From Colletotrichum lupini (taxonomy: Eukaryota > Ascomycota > Sordariomycetes > Glomerellales > Glomerellaceae), in NCBI RefSeq assembly GCF_023278565.1, contig NC_064681.1, forward strand, positions 3,658,001 to 3,722,000: a stretch of DNA of 64,000 nucleotides. The letters run 5' to 3'. Positions 11,803-23,493 of the stretch are shown here, piece by piece. Below the pieces are notes generated by a model. The model saw only the letters and a program-made list of their open reading frames with translations. It did not search any database and was not told the origin of the DNA. The position numbers and the translations under genes were made by a program. The stretch's first letter is position 1. Each line of letters begins with the position of its first letter.

Positions 11803-12183
11803 GATGGTACTCGGTCCTCCATCCCAAGATGGCGCTTGAGCTCCATGGTAGTGCAGCCAAGAACCACAGCCTAATTTCCAAGAGCCCTCGAGATATGCAG
11901 CTTTATGATCCTCATTTTTACCCAATTGTTCTTGAGAAATTGACGAGGAACTCATACGGTGTGAATGAACATGGGTTTCATACTTTGTTTCCAATGTTTT
12001 CTTCGTAAGATTTGTCAAGCGTTCCTCATTCACTTAGACGCGATTTTGTTCATTCATTAAGTCGAATTGCAATTGGTTACTAGAAGAAAGTTACATTCGA
12101 AATAATGCATATTCACATGTTTCATTGCTAGACACACTCCGCATTGTGCATCCCTCTCCGCAGGAGATGGCTGCCCAAAGAAT
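11803..12183. other. Intergenic stretch
   Basis: No supported gene. It contains the 3' flanks of the small secreted protein gene and of the minus-strand Myb gene. Confidence 0.6.
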
Positions 12184-13578
12184 TTAAGACTGAAAGGATT
12201 TTGTCTCTGCTTCTATCTCTAACTGCCTCAAAGAATCATTCAAGTTCTCTTCCGTGTCATGATAATGATGGTGATGATGATGGTGATGGTGGTGATAATG
12301 ATGGTGGTGGTGTACAACTTGTTGTGGTGGTCCTACATCTATAGAAGGACCCGTCGGCTGACTTGGCAGGTTGCCATCAGAGAAGGCGTAGAGGTACTGA
12401 GATGGGGATATCCTTGAGCAGATTGGATCTGGTAAGAGAGCTGGGGTCTCCAAAGTGATATCTGGAACCGAGAACGATGTCTCTAAGTTGCGCACTGTAG
12501 AAGACTGATTTGTTTGCGGTATTTCTGTATCAAATTTGTTCGATTTCCATTCTTTAGGAGTGCTGTTGTGACTGTTTGAGGCGGGTTCCCTCAGAGACTG
12601 GTGCAGCGGCTCGGATAGGTGGCCAAGATCCAAGCTTGGCGGAAGATTTGAGCTGAGTTGGGACTGGTGTAGGATTGAATTGTAAGACACTGCATCGCCG
12701 ACGAAGCGAAAGTCGTCCGTATCTAGCCCGGTGCTCATTTCCACCATAGATGCGACTATACCATTGATATCGATGACGTTTCTGATGTCGGCATCAGCTT
12801 CAGTTGCTACTAGGAGCGAGTTTAAGGAGGGTTCGGGTGCATCAAATGCCGTGGCATCGCCACGCTTCCTCGTGGCAGGCGACCGTGGGGAGGGTGTTCC
12901 TGTAGTCAGAGGCCTTTTGGATGTTTTTGAAAGTGCTCGCCATCTGTTACGACAGGTGAGAGGTGGCCGGCCTGGCAGCTTTGCCGATAAAGCAGACCAC
13001 CGGTGACCCAGCGTTCGAACACCTTCTCGTAGAACTTCGTCTTCTTGTGGCGACCATCCACTAAGGCGGTCTTTGACTTTTGGACTCAAGATATCCATGT
13101 ATCTTTTCGAACATTGGTCATCCTTCCTCCCAGGTATCAGGAGGGCTTCGCAAGCAAAGAGACCGGTATCAGTGAGTGAGATAATACATGGGTATCACAG
13201 GATTCTAGCATACCGATGTCGTGCCATGCAGGGCCCATTCGAGCATAAGCCGACAAGAGGATCTGATCTTCTTCTGCTGTCCACCGACCCTTTTTGATGG
13301 ACGGATCAAGAGAATGAAACCATCGCTTCCGACAGTCCTTGTGGTCTGTCAGCCCTCATAGCCATATTGCCTCTGGAAGGTGGAGTGGGTTTAACCTTGG
13401 CAGTGCGGTCTTGGAGTGCAGCGGCAATATCTTTCCAATGCCCCTGGGGACCTCGTGCGTCTCCGTAGCGAGCAACGAGCGTCTTCAATGTCACATCTTC
13501 TTCAGGGGTCCAAATCTTGCGTGGCCGTGTGGTGGAGTTGGCACGCGGGGAGCATGGCGAGGAATCTTCTACCGACAT
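12184..13578 (-). CDS. Three-repeat Myb-like DNA-binding protein with polyhistidine tract (422 aa)
   Basis: Exons on the minus strand are 13396-13578, 13214-13337 and 12184-13145, giving 422 residues. Three Myb/SANT repeats sit at the N terminus. Repeat 1 (about 22-72) has IWTPEED and CRKRWF, repeat 2 (about 73-122) has GRWTAEED and QCSKRYMDIL, and repeat 3 (about 123-175) has GWSPQEDE and CRNRWRAL. The introns fall inside or between repeats, and each repeat is rebuilt only by the splice model. The rest is low-complexity and probably disordered, as in fungal transcription factors, and includes a near-continuous run of about 20 histidines at 12258-12318 encoded by a CAT/CAC repeat. The expected role is nuclear, sequence-specific transcription control; targets are unknown. 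It lies alone in the island between the two transposon copies. Confidence 0.85.
12258..12318 (-). repeat. Imperfect CAT/CAC triplet repeat coding for polyhistidine
   Basis: On the plus strand it reads as ATG/GTG triplet units. On the minus strand it encodes the His-rich tract near the C terminus of the Myb-like protein. Triplet tracts of this kind vary in length between strains. Confidence 0.8.
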
Positions 13579-15240
13579 GAAAGCGATAGAAGAGATCTAA
13601 TTTGTTGTTGGCGGTAACGGATTCTTTCTGAGCCAGCGAGTCGCGTTAAGCGTAGTAGTGATACTCCATGTAAAAGCCTGCTTCAGGTACAGGGTGGAGG
13701 AAGGATATCTCTGCACTACTCACCGCTGACCTCATTCGAGACCTGCCCATTTGCTCCCCGCAAAATCTGTGCATGGTAAGGCTCCAAGTTTCCCCGCATT
13801 CGAGGTGGGGGTTAGTGCAGTCGACGCAGGAGCCTCTGACCCGGGCCGGGTCACAGCGTTGCGCTACCGGGTTCCGGGCCCGTATATTTCCAACTGCGGG
13901 ATGACTCCGGCGGCTCCTACTTGGTGTACGAATCCGAGGTTCCTCGAGTGTTGAGCCACGGTTGGTGGATGAAACTCCAAAATTACCTCACTATTCTGTC
14001 TGCGCTTGACTACAAAGTGCATGATGAAGAGTGAAGGTGGGAAGGGAAATTCAATTTGGGTATATCCTCTGAAGCATATGGCTCTCCATACTATGAGGGG
14101 TGAAGACCCGTGAAATTGCATCTTTATTGCATCCGTTCGCGACATGTCGTCATCTGGTGTGTTCTTCCGAGCAACTCGTCCTGGGCGTAAGAACTAGGCA
14201 TTCAACCGAAGTTCCGTTTGTGTGGTTTCTGCCAAGCGTGGTGAGGCGTCATACTGAGGCACAGCCACGTCCATTGCTTCAGCTTCTGCATCCGGATATC
14301 TTGATGCTGGTAGATTAAGAACATTGCTGATGGGACGTGTATCATGATAGGTGGTGAGGCTTAAGGGAGAAGATCTGAAAAATCGGGAGTAGCATTACTA
14401 TCAATGAGGAAATCGAACAAAGTTCTGCTTCATTTTATCCGCACACCTTGAATGACGAGAGCCTACAACGTTGTGTTGCTTAGGTACATGCAGTGATCTT
14501 TGTCTTCGCTACATGTACGATGCTGAACCCAATTGAAAGGTGAGTCCAAACAATATCGTTTTACCGCTGCTCTTTCCGATGGCGTATATCGAATGTCTCT
14601 CACCAAAGTTGGAAAGGGCCAGCTGTTGTCGGTTGTCTCCGAGTCTTACGCCAAGGTAGCAGTCCATGGCAGACAACCTCCTTGAGCCATGAGGTGTCAC
14701 ATTGAGCCTAAGGTACGTCCTTGCATGCGACTTCTGTGCCAGACCAGAGAGGCTTCGGATGCCCGTTTCCAGCCTACTGCCCACAAACCGCATCAATCCC
14801 GCTTGCCTTCCTAACGGTTACGTACCTGAAGAGGCCAGGATGGAAATCCTACGAAGGTGTGCGGGCCAATGACAAGGCGTGAATCTTTCCTGTGATGATT
14901 GCAGGGGGGCCTTGAGCTAACTGTATCTGACGGATGTGCCTCATGAGAGGCGCTGCCTTGCTGGGATGCTGCAGAAAAGTGGACGTTTGTTGGTTCGAGT
15001 GGGCGTGAGAATAGGGCTAGTTTCTATCAATTTGACGCCCCAAAACCTCAGAAGCCAAGAAGGAAAGAGGCGGTTTGCTCTGCTTGACATTGCTCATACC
15101 AAGTATTTAAGTGTTACAACGTCCGTCACGTTTGCGCTGAAATCCTGGATTCGATCAGCTTCTTGACCTTACCTTTTCTATTCCAATTGAACGTCGCTTG
15201 GTAGAATTCGATTCTAGTACAGAATCTCCGCAACTTCACC
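13579..15240. other. Gene-poor stretch between the Myb gene and the 15241 gene
   Basis: It contains only short frames. The longest, 14509-14796 on the minus strand (95 codons), has no recognisable motif and I do not call it. The stretch includes the divergent upstream regions of the Myb-like gene and of the gene at 15241. Confidence 0.5.
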
Positions 15241-16190
15241 ATGGGGACCAGTGGCTTTGTCTTCAAGCATGTCTTCTCCCTTTTGTTCAATATTCTCTTC
15301 CACCTTTACCAGGCTTTTTATATGTACATGCCTTGGAACGAGTCCTCAATGTCCAATGAAAATGGCACAGCCTTCTCAAACTCCTTCAGCGACATTGAAA
15401 TAGCAAAGGCTGTTTTTGATACGGCTTATGGGACTGTATTGAGGCGAGAAGCGAAGGACATCCAATGGATGGACCTATACAAGTATGCTAGTACGCGCGA
15501 TGTGATTGAAGTAAGTCTATCCCACATGCCGACTCAAAAAAACTCGGCAACTTCAGATAGAAGGTAAATATACATTTCGTCTTGTACCTGTGACTTACCA
15601 CGACTGAAACTTCCAGATCCGGTTGCAAGAAGCCGGGTGGGAAGACGCCGGCGACAAATTGCAGCTAGCTTTCAATAAGTTTCATGACGAGATGGAGCCC
15701 CTCAACGAGACGCAGGCGACATGGGCCAAAATCGTCGAGGCGACCAATTTTACCTATGTTACATCCAAGTTCAAGCCATTTCTCGACGCATCGTTGGACA
15801 CAGAAGAGGAGCGGGAACATGCTCGGATGGCGCTGTGCAAGATTTTCGGCGTTCGGGGTACTTTTAAGGTGACGCAAGAAACAAAAAAGATGTATGAGTC
15901 CAGGCGGGCCGTGATACAAAACGCCGAAGTAAGTTATCTATGTTCCTAGCGCCAAAGAGCTTAAGTGTCTCGTTGACGTTGCGAGAATGAATGCTGATTT
16001 ATTGACGAAGGCCGCCTGGCTCAACGCGGACCGAAAAACCCTCATCGAATTCGTCAGCAGGTTGGCGGTTCTGATTGACGATGAAGACGAAGATGAAAGA
16101 TGGGCGGACTTGCACAAGATGGCAGGGACGGATGAGAATCTGAAAGAAGCGCTTGATGACCATCGTGATACGGTAAGAGACGAGCTTTGA
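15241..16190 (+). CDS. Uncharacterised protein with N-terminal membrane segment (253 aa)
   Basis: Exons 15241-15510, 15617-15928 and 16011-16190, with GTAAGT donors for both introns, give 253 residues. The N terminus contains a hydrophobic stretch (FKHVFSLLFNILFHLYQAFY) that could be a signal anchor. The rest is hydrophilic and rich in Glu, Asp and Lys, predicted mainly helical, with paired WMDLYKYA and WADLHKMAGTDENL segments about 140 residues apart that look like a diverged internal repeat. Two acidic patches (LDTEEEREHA and DDEDEDERWADL) are notable. The third exon was placed at the ACGAAG acceptor because the earlier AG at 15984-15985 gives an immediate stop. I do not recognise a family. 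The start at 15241 follows CACC, a good context. Confidence 0.62.
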
Positions 16191-16710
16191 ATCGGGCGAT
16201 GCCTGACCCAGATTGAAGGTTTCTGAATCTGGATACCGAACTACCATATCTTCAAGGCTTGAAGCAACTGTACATGTACCTTAACACTAGTTGGTCGAAT
16301 TGACGTAGCAGAATGTGGGACACCGCACTCGTCGAAACCTACTTAGTCGCACTCAGCGTACCCTTCAAATCATTGACACATTCCTCTATGTTCAGCCACT
16401 TCAAACAAAGGAAACTCGGGCAGGGCATGTGTACGAGCTGGTGCTAGGTGATTTTGGCCCATAATCCCACGCGATGACGAGGATAAGCTACGCAGAGCTT
16501 GGTTGAAAATTATGTAGTATAAAAGGCTACTAGAGAGGTAAGGTAGACCCAAAGAATATTCTTTCGTAATATTGCAAAATGACATGACCTGGCGAAGTGC
16601 CGTTTTCCCTCGATAATCCGGTAGTTGAAGAAGCAGAATCTTAAGTCGTAACATAATGGTTGTAGTCGCTGATCACAACCGGCAGCCTGAAATGGCAAGT
16701 TGGGGGGAAT
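16191..16710. other. Convergent intergenic stretch
   Basis: No supported gene. It lies between the 3' ends of the gene at 15241-16190 (+) and the gene at 16711-17508 (-). Confidence 0.6.
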
Positions 16711-17508
16711 CTACCACATCATCACACTCGCGAGCAAGAATCCAACAATGAATGCTGCCCTTGAGTTACCTCCCAATCTAGGCGCCGCGTTCTCGTCCGT
16801 CTCGACAGCCACACCGGCGCTGTTGGTCTTTGTTGATCCGGATGAACCTGAGGTGGAGGCGCCCGGTGTGTAGTCTGCTGCAATACCATCGATGGGGTGA
16901 GCGTAGGCTTGTGCGGGCGTTGTTGTCGCGACCCAGGCGATGGTGGTGGAGAGTTCCTCAGGGTTGTAGACGGTGACGGTAGCGGTCTGGCTGAGGTCGA
17001 AGTTGCTGTAACATGTGCCGCCGTAAGCCGGGCGATCGGCGTCGGCGGTCTTGGCGGGTGCAGCGAAGGTGAAGCCACTGTTAGGTAGAATTGGTATCTT
17101 GGACATAATCTTGGCTATTCTTGGCTCAGATCATGGGGCTAAGAGAACTTACGAAGCGCAGCAGGCAATGTATCCGCTTGACCAGGTGCTGCTCTCTGTG
17201 CTGTATCCGCTCGGGCAAACAAGAGGGCTCATGAAGGGTGCGATGGAGCTGGAGGCGGAGAGGGCGGATGAGTAGCCGTTAACCCATTGCGTGGGGTGGC
17301 AGGATGAGAGGGTCGAGTTGGGTAGAGGTACGGGCTCGTTAATCCAGATCTTCTCGAGGGCGCCGACCAACATGGTCAAGTGGTTCTCGGTACATTCTGC
17401 GGGCGGCGTGAAGGTCGTCGTGAGTGCCACCGTCGCGACGGGCACGGGAGTGCCGGTCGGTGCGGTGGTGACGGCAGGGGCGGCTACTTCGGCGGTTCGG
17501 ACGGCCAT
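16711..17508 (-). CDS. Uncharacterised fungal Cys-motif protein with C-terminal hydrophobic tail (240 aa)
   Basis: Exons on the minus strand are 17153-17508 and 16711-17077, with a GTAAGT donor and an AACAG acceptor, giving 240 residues. The product has the arrangement seen in many uncharacterised fungal surface proteins: TTTFTPPAEC near residue 32, then CHPTQW, SPLVCPSGYS, IACCASGFTF and YGGTC, followed by a Ser/Thr/Gly-rich stalk and a C-terminal hydrophobic segment (AAFIVGFLLASVMMW). Joining the exons rebuilds CCASGFTF exactly. The tail could be a transmembrane anchor or a GPI signal. The N terminus (MAVRTAEVAAPAVTT) is not a classical signal peptide, which is odd for a surface protein; an unseen upstream exon is possible. 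Function is unknown. The right-hand transposon copy begins 1.06 kb upstream. Confidence 0.7.
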
Positions 17509-18570
17509 TATGATGGACTTGATATAGATTTACAGAGGTAGTTATAGCTGTAAATTAGGTATAAAGAGCGGACGTTGAATAACGATTATGATAATCAACT
17601 GAATCGATGTTTGCTGATCTTAAACTTTACGAATAAGTCTAAGTTAAAAGAGTGGAAGGGGTGGGAAAGTTGTTGATCAAAAGAATGTGGTGGCCGGAAA
17701 CTCGCAAAGAAGACACTACGCGCGCAACGGGGAGGGAAGAGAGAAACGGAGGCAAATGGACCACTGGCGCAATGGTAAACACCCAGGAGTTTTATCGAAA
17801 TTCTCGATGGGACTGCACAATGCAACCTCCCACGCGGTAAGTGGGTTCGCATGGCAAACAAATCAGGAGTTTTTGTCGAAATTCTTGGTTGCCAAACTGC
17901 GACCCTCCACCCGACCCAAGTGGGTTCGGGAAAGGGGCGCAGACTCGTCTGGCCGGCCCAGGCCAGACCTCTCGCAGTCTCTCTCTCTCTATCTCTCCTC
18001 TCGCTTCGAGGACTCGACTCGCCACTAAAGCAGGCATGCCGCCGAGAGGTGCATTTGGCACCCTCCAGTTAAAGCCGTTGGGGAACACAAAGAAAGATGC
18101 ATGTGGTTTCTCGTGTTCGTTGGTTTCTATCTTTACCTACCTACCTGATACTAGGTACGTAGCTAGGCCACGTCTCTCACCGGGCCGCAATTTGCTTTTT
18201 GTAGCGGTCTTAACTGAGACACAACCGTTGAATTAACCCGTTGTTGAATAGCCTTGGAAGTTTAGAAGGACTTGGAGCGGACAGTCGAAGACACCGCGCT
18301 CTGTTTTGTAATTCAGCTCGCTCGGTTTGGCTAAAGGTCCGATTCATTTCGATCGTCACGTCACAAACAGTGGATACCTTTGCCCCGGAGGCCCGCTCGG
18401 TTTTCCCCCGGTGAGAGCTCCCGCGCACACCGCGGACTGGATTGTCGGATCTACACAATCCTCCCGTGACTCTCCTCGGCACTAAAGCTTGCACTGCCGC
18501 GAGCCCATTCTCGTTGGCAGCTGCTGCTTGGTTTCAGGCAGGATGATTGGTAGACTGCGAGGGCATTGTA
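17509..18570. other. Gene-less stretch next to transposon copy 2
   Basis: No supported gene. It holds a CT-rich microsatellite tract at about 17978-18003 and a TACC repeat near 18136-18148. Its left part is the upstream region of the gene ending at 17508. Confidence 0.55.
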
Positions 18571-18601
18571 CGGCAGACTACAAGAGGCACTCCGCCAAAA
18601 C
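18571..18601 (+). repeat. Terminal inverted repeat, left end of transposon copy 2
   Basis: Thirty-one bases starting CGGCAGACTACAAG. It differs from the copy 1 TIRs only by C/T transitions. A TA precedes it. Confidence 0.92.
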
Positions 18602-21600
18602 CGTTCTTTCTAATAAACCTACGGCCACCGTAAATTTTAGGTATTAATAGCGCGACTTTCTTATACGTATAAATAAATATTATAATAAATCCCGTATATT
18701 ATTATAAGGAATTGCTTATAACCGTAGGTAGTAGTAATTACGTAAGGGCGGTTATACTACTTAGTAAAAGTGGGGTAGCTAGGGGGCATATCCTCCTTAC
18801 TAATTTTTATTATTAATTAATTTCCCTTTCCTCTTAACTAACCTAATATTCCTTAAGTAAGGTAAGTAATTTACTTACGCCCCTATAGTTACTTATTAAC
18901 GATTATATTTTGCTTTATTATACTTTATATCCTTTTTTATTTCACTTTTATTACTATTACCTAATTATATACGTAATTATAAGTATAATATTCGCGATTT
19001 ACTAATTAGAAATATTAATTAGGTATAATTAGGCAATTTTATGCGCAATTACTAGTACAATTTTTACTAATTAGTAATTATACTTTTTTTTGGGCTAATA
19101 TACGCGTAATTATAAGTATAATTATATATATATACCTATTTATAATTTAATTCTTTTTATTTACTTTTTTCTTTAGTATTAACTATTTATATATATATAC
19201 TAATAATTTCGTATAGGATACTCCTTTTTTTAATAATCGCGTACGCTATATAATATTTATAATAAGTACTTAATATAGCGTTCTAGCCCGTATTAAGGGT
19301 ATATAGCTCCTAACGGTCCCTATATACTAACTTACGTAGTACTTTAACGACTTTATATCTTATAAAATAACTTCTTACCTCTTTATTAATACGTATACCT
19401 CTATATAATAGCTTCTTTATTATACAAATTCTTATATTATTTATAAGCTCTTTATCTTCTTTTTCAAAGACTTTTTACTAAATTTATAACCTTAGTATTA
19501 TATAGGTTAGTATATACTATTTTATATTATTTAATATTATTATATTAACTTATATAATCTAGCCCTAGCGTTAGATTAAGCTTAACCTTAAGATTACTAA
19601 AAATAGCCGTTATATACCCCCGGATATTATTATAACTCGTACTTAGGCTACTGATATTATCTAAACGACTATATATAGTAACGCTAAGACTAGTACTAAG
19701 TCGTATACCTATTATAAGGCTAGTAAAAGTATTTTTATTAATTACGTTACTTTTATAAGTAAGAGCTACTTTAGTTATAACTATATATTTACTATATACG
19801 AGTATACGCTCGTTACGCCTCTCGTTATTACTTATACGTTATCCTATACTACTTTATATCTATTTATAATTTATTAATAGTTCGTATTAGTTTATAATAC
19901 GTTTATCAAAGTCGTTAAGCGCGGTTATAACTATAAGGGCCGTAATAAAGTCTATATCGGCGCTCTATTTAAATCTCTAGGTACTATCCTTACTATATAC
20001 CTCTATATAATAATAAAAGCCCTTAAATAAGTAGCTAAATAAGCTAAAGATAACGAAGAGGGTATATATAATAGTATATAGGATTATAAAGAGCGTTACT
20101 AACTTATATAGACTCTAAGTAAGGAGTAATTAATTTAATATTTTTATATAATATAATATAAGAGTTTATATAAGTATATATTAGGATATAATATAGTTAG
20201 GCTTAATACTTAGGTAATAAGGCCCTTATAAAGTTATAGGGTACTTACTAATTATAAGCTAGAGTATATGCGCTTAGTTTAACTTATAAAAAGCTATAAC
20301 TAACTATATAAAAGCTCCTCCTAAAGTTTAACGTTTTTAGTAAAATTATAGAACTTTTATTTATTATATATTATCGTTATATACCTTTTTATCTTTTTTA
20401 ACGTTATAGATCCCTATAAGCGTCTATATTTCTATATATATACTTATAAGACTTTATAAGTAAAAGGATACCCCTATATATCGCTATAATTATATATAAA
20501 TATTTACTTCTTACTTAAAATTTCTTTTTTAGTTTCTTACTTTATATATTACTACTTTCTTAGAATAGTATAACTACGTATTAATTTTTTATTATATCGA
20601 ACGATAATTATTATAAAGTTAGAGAGTAATTAGACCTATAATATAATTATTATATATATTTTTATAGTTTCTAATATTAGAATTATAAAGCGAACTTTTA
20701 AACGTTAACTTACGAAATAGGACTTATAACGAGAAGAGCGTACGGTCTTTTTTAAGGATCTATTAATTCGTATTTAAGAATTATTTTTTTAATAATACTT
20801 AAATAATAAAGATATTCTTTTTTAACTCTAGTCTAAAGGATTTATAATTACGGCTATAGGATTATTAATACTTTATTAATAGAATTAGCTTTAGTAACGA
20901 TAAATATTAGAATAGCTCGTAATTATATAATAACGATTAGAAAAGTTCTTTTTTAGTATACTAAAGGTTACTTATTGTATTAAAAATATAATAAAGAGTA
21001 TTTTTATATATAAGTTTACTAATAAGCTTATATTATTAGCTAAGATAAACTATACTTTATATATCGTAAAACCTTTTTATAATAAGTTTAAGATTAGTTA
21101 AGTAAGATAAGGTACCGTTATAAAAGGTTTACAACTCTTAAACTAAATTATATTTAGTTTTTAAATACGTATAATAAGCTTTTATTATTTAGATTTAAGA
21201 TCTATACTAATATTAATACTTATTCGTAGTTTATTATATAGTTCTATATAAGGGTTTTTATTTATACGTCCTAGAATGTATTTATATAATATTTTACTAT
21301 TATTTAATAACGGGGATTTATATTATTATAAGTTCGTTTAGACTAAGGGAAAGAAACCGTTCTTACGTTTAGTATTTGTTACTACTTTTTATAATACTAT
21401 TTAATAGTAAAAAGTCTAATTATATTCCGTAATTACTAGATCTTTAGTAAAAGTATCTATAACGTTAAGATTAAGAATTAGTAGAATCGTTTTTATTAAA
21501 GTAGATTAGTATATTAATAAGTAAGTAATATATATCTTAGTATATATAAGTATACTTACGTTCATAAGAATACTTTTAACTACTTAAGTTCTAAGGGCTA

Positions 21601-23460
21601 TTTTATATAGATATACTCTTTAACTAGATTATACTTCTATTTACGTATATATTACTAATTTATTTTAATTTTATTAACTTTATATAAATTTAGAACTCTT
21701 ATTAAATTCGTTATTAAAAAGGTCGCCCTTATATTATTTCTAATTAGCTATAATAACTATATTATTAACTTACGTTACGAACCGTATAAGACTTTATATA
21801 GCTAATTAACTAAGACTAAGTTTAATAATTATTAAACGCTATTTAGAATAATAATAATCTAGACGCATATCTTTTTTAAGCTACCTTATAGATTTATACC
21901 TTAATTATTAAGGGCTCCCTAACTATATTAGCTAAAAGTACGAAGTTTAGTAAAGCTAATTACCCTTATTTCAAAGCGTATTAATATCTTCGTATTTATT
22001 TAAAATAGTATATATATAATAAGCTCTAACTAGAAGTTATTTTACTTAATAAACTATAGGGCAGTATTATATAAGTTAAGTAGAGATTAGAAAACTTTAG
22101 AATTAATCTTAGAATATTAAATAGCTTCGTAATTACGAGCGATACTAAGGATAAAAAGGAATTATAAATATAATTATAGTTTATTTTAAATTATTTATTA
22201 ATAAGAATACTCGTTTCTATCCTTATAGTATATTAGGTTATTTATTATTATAAACTTTATCTTCTTATTAAACTATTATAATCTCGTCTTTCTTATCGTT
22301 TTTATCCTTTTTAATCTTTTTCTTAGCTTTTACTTCTTTTTTAACGATTTTCTTTTTTTACTTAACTAATAATTCCTTTTTAATTTTTATAGTTAGTTTA
22401 ATATTAATACTTATTAAAAGCCGTGTTTTTAGAATATTTTTATACGTCGTTTTGCTTAAAGTTTTAGTTATAATTAGCTTTATATAACCTTTTCTCTTTT
22501 TTACCAGCTAAGGTTTAATAACTAGCGACTTAATTCTAGTTTAAAAAATAATAGAAAGTTAGTAATTATCTTTTTTATATAAGATCGTAGCTTTAAAAAA
22601 GAATCTCTCTAAACTTATAACTTCGTACGCTACTTTATAATACTCTAAGATATTATAAGGATTCTTTATATTAATTAAAAATACTATCTACTTTATTAAA
22701 AAAATTCGCTAGTTTATTATAAAATATAAAATAATAAATCGTATTATATCTTAATATAAAATAAACGTTAAAAAGTAATTAAACTAAACTTTTTTAATAA
22801 ACTTCTTAATAACTTAGATATTAATATAAGTCGTTACTTAGAAACCGTTAAGTTCGTTTTTAAAAAAGGATATATTATATAATATAATAGAAATATTAAT
22901 TATTAATAATTACTTTAGCTCTTTTTTTATTTATTAAATACTTCGTTCCCGCTTCTTTAAGCTTATAAAAAGAGATTTTATTAATATTAAGGCTTATATA
23001 TTTATACGTTCTTATTATATAAAAAGGGCAGAGCTTATATAAGTATTATTATTAATTAGTCGTTTTAGAATAGTTTTATAAAGAGGTATCGTAAGGTCGA
23101 TTAGTTCGGTAACGTTTTATATAGAGACTAAAAGTTATTATAAATCTATATTATAATATTTATAAGCGAGCTATTAGTTTAATAACTTAAGTAAAGAGTA
23201 ATTTTTATTTATAAGAGGGTAAAAAGTAGTAGTTATTTTTATAATAAAGTTATAAGGAGAAGAAAAACTTTTATATTAAGGTACGATATTGCGCAATTTT
23301 ATATATTATTATACGGTTTAATATATTATAAAATTAAAATATTTCTTAAGCCGTAAATCTTTATAACCCCTATTTATAAGTTATTATACTAGTCTAGACC
23401 CTATCCTGGGTAGTGGGGTGACTATAAAATACGATTTCTGCTTTAATATATGAAAAAAGT

Positions 23461-23491
23461 GTTTTGGCGGAGTGCCTCTTGCAGTCTGCCG
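23461..23491 (-). repeat. Terminal inverted repeat, right end of transposon copy 2
   Basis: Thirty-one bases ending CAGTCTGCCG, the inverted partner of 18571-18601, followed by TA. Confidence 0.92.
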
Positions 23492-23493
23492 TA

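Larger units (their letters stand above)
18571..23491. mobile_element. RIP-degraded TIR DNA transposon, copy 2, inverted (4921 bp)
   Basis: Same element as 1765-6684, in the opposite orientation. Its left end starts with the CGGCAGACTACAAGAGG terminus and internal ACGGTTTT-type sequence of the right end of copy 1, and its right end carries the segment with CACCCCACTAC that lies at the left end of copy 1. TIRs are at 18571-18601 and 23461-23491, flanked by TA at 18569-18570 and 23492-23493. The two copies can be aligned through their whole length; most differences I see are transitions, as RIP produces. No frame is open over useful length. Confidence 0.88.

Noticed and set aside
13820..13890. 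GC-rich stretch with GGGTTCCGGGCCCG resembling a tRNA T-arm.
   Set aside because: No acceptor or anticodon stem can be formed around it.
14509..14796. 95-codon minus-strand frame in the stretch left of the 15241 gene.
   Set aside because: No motif, no supporting neighbours and no clear codon bias; it remains possible but is not supported.
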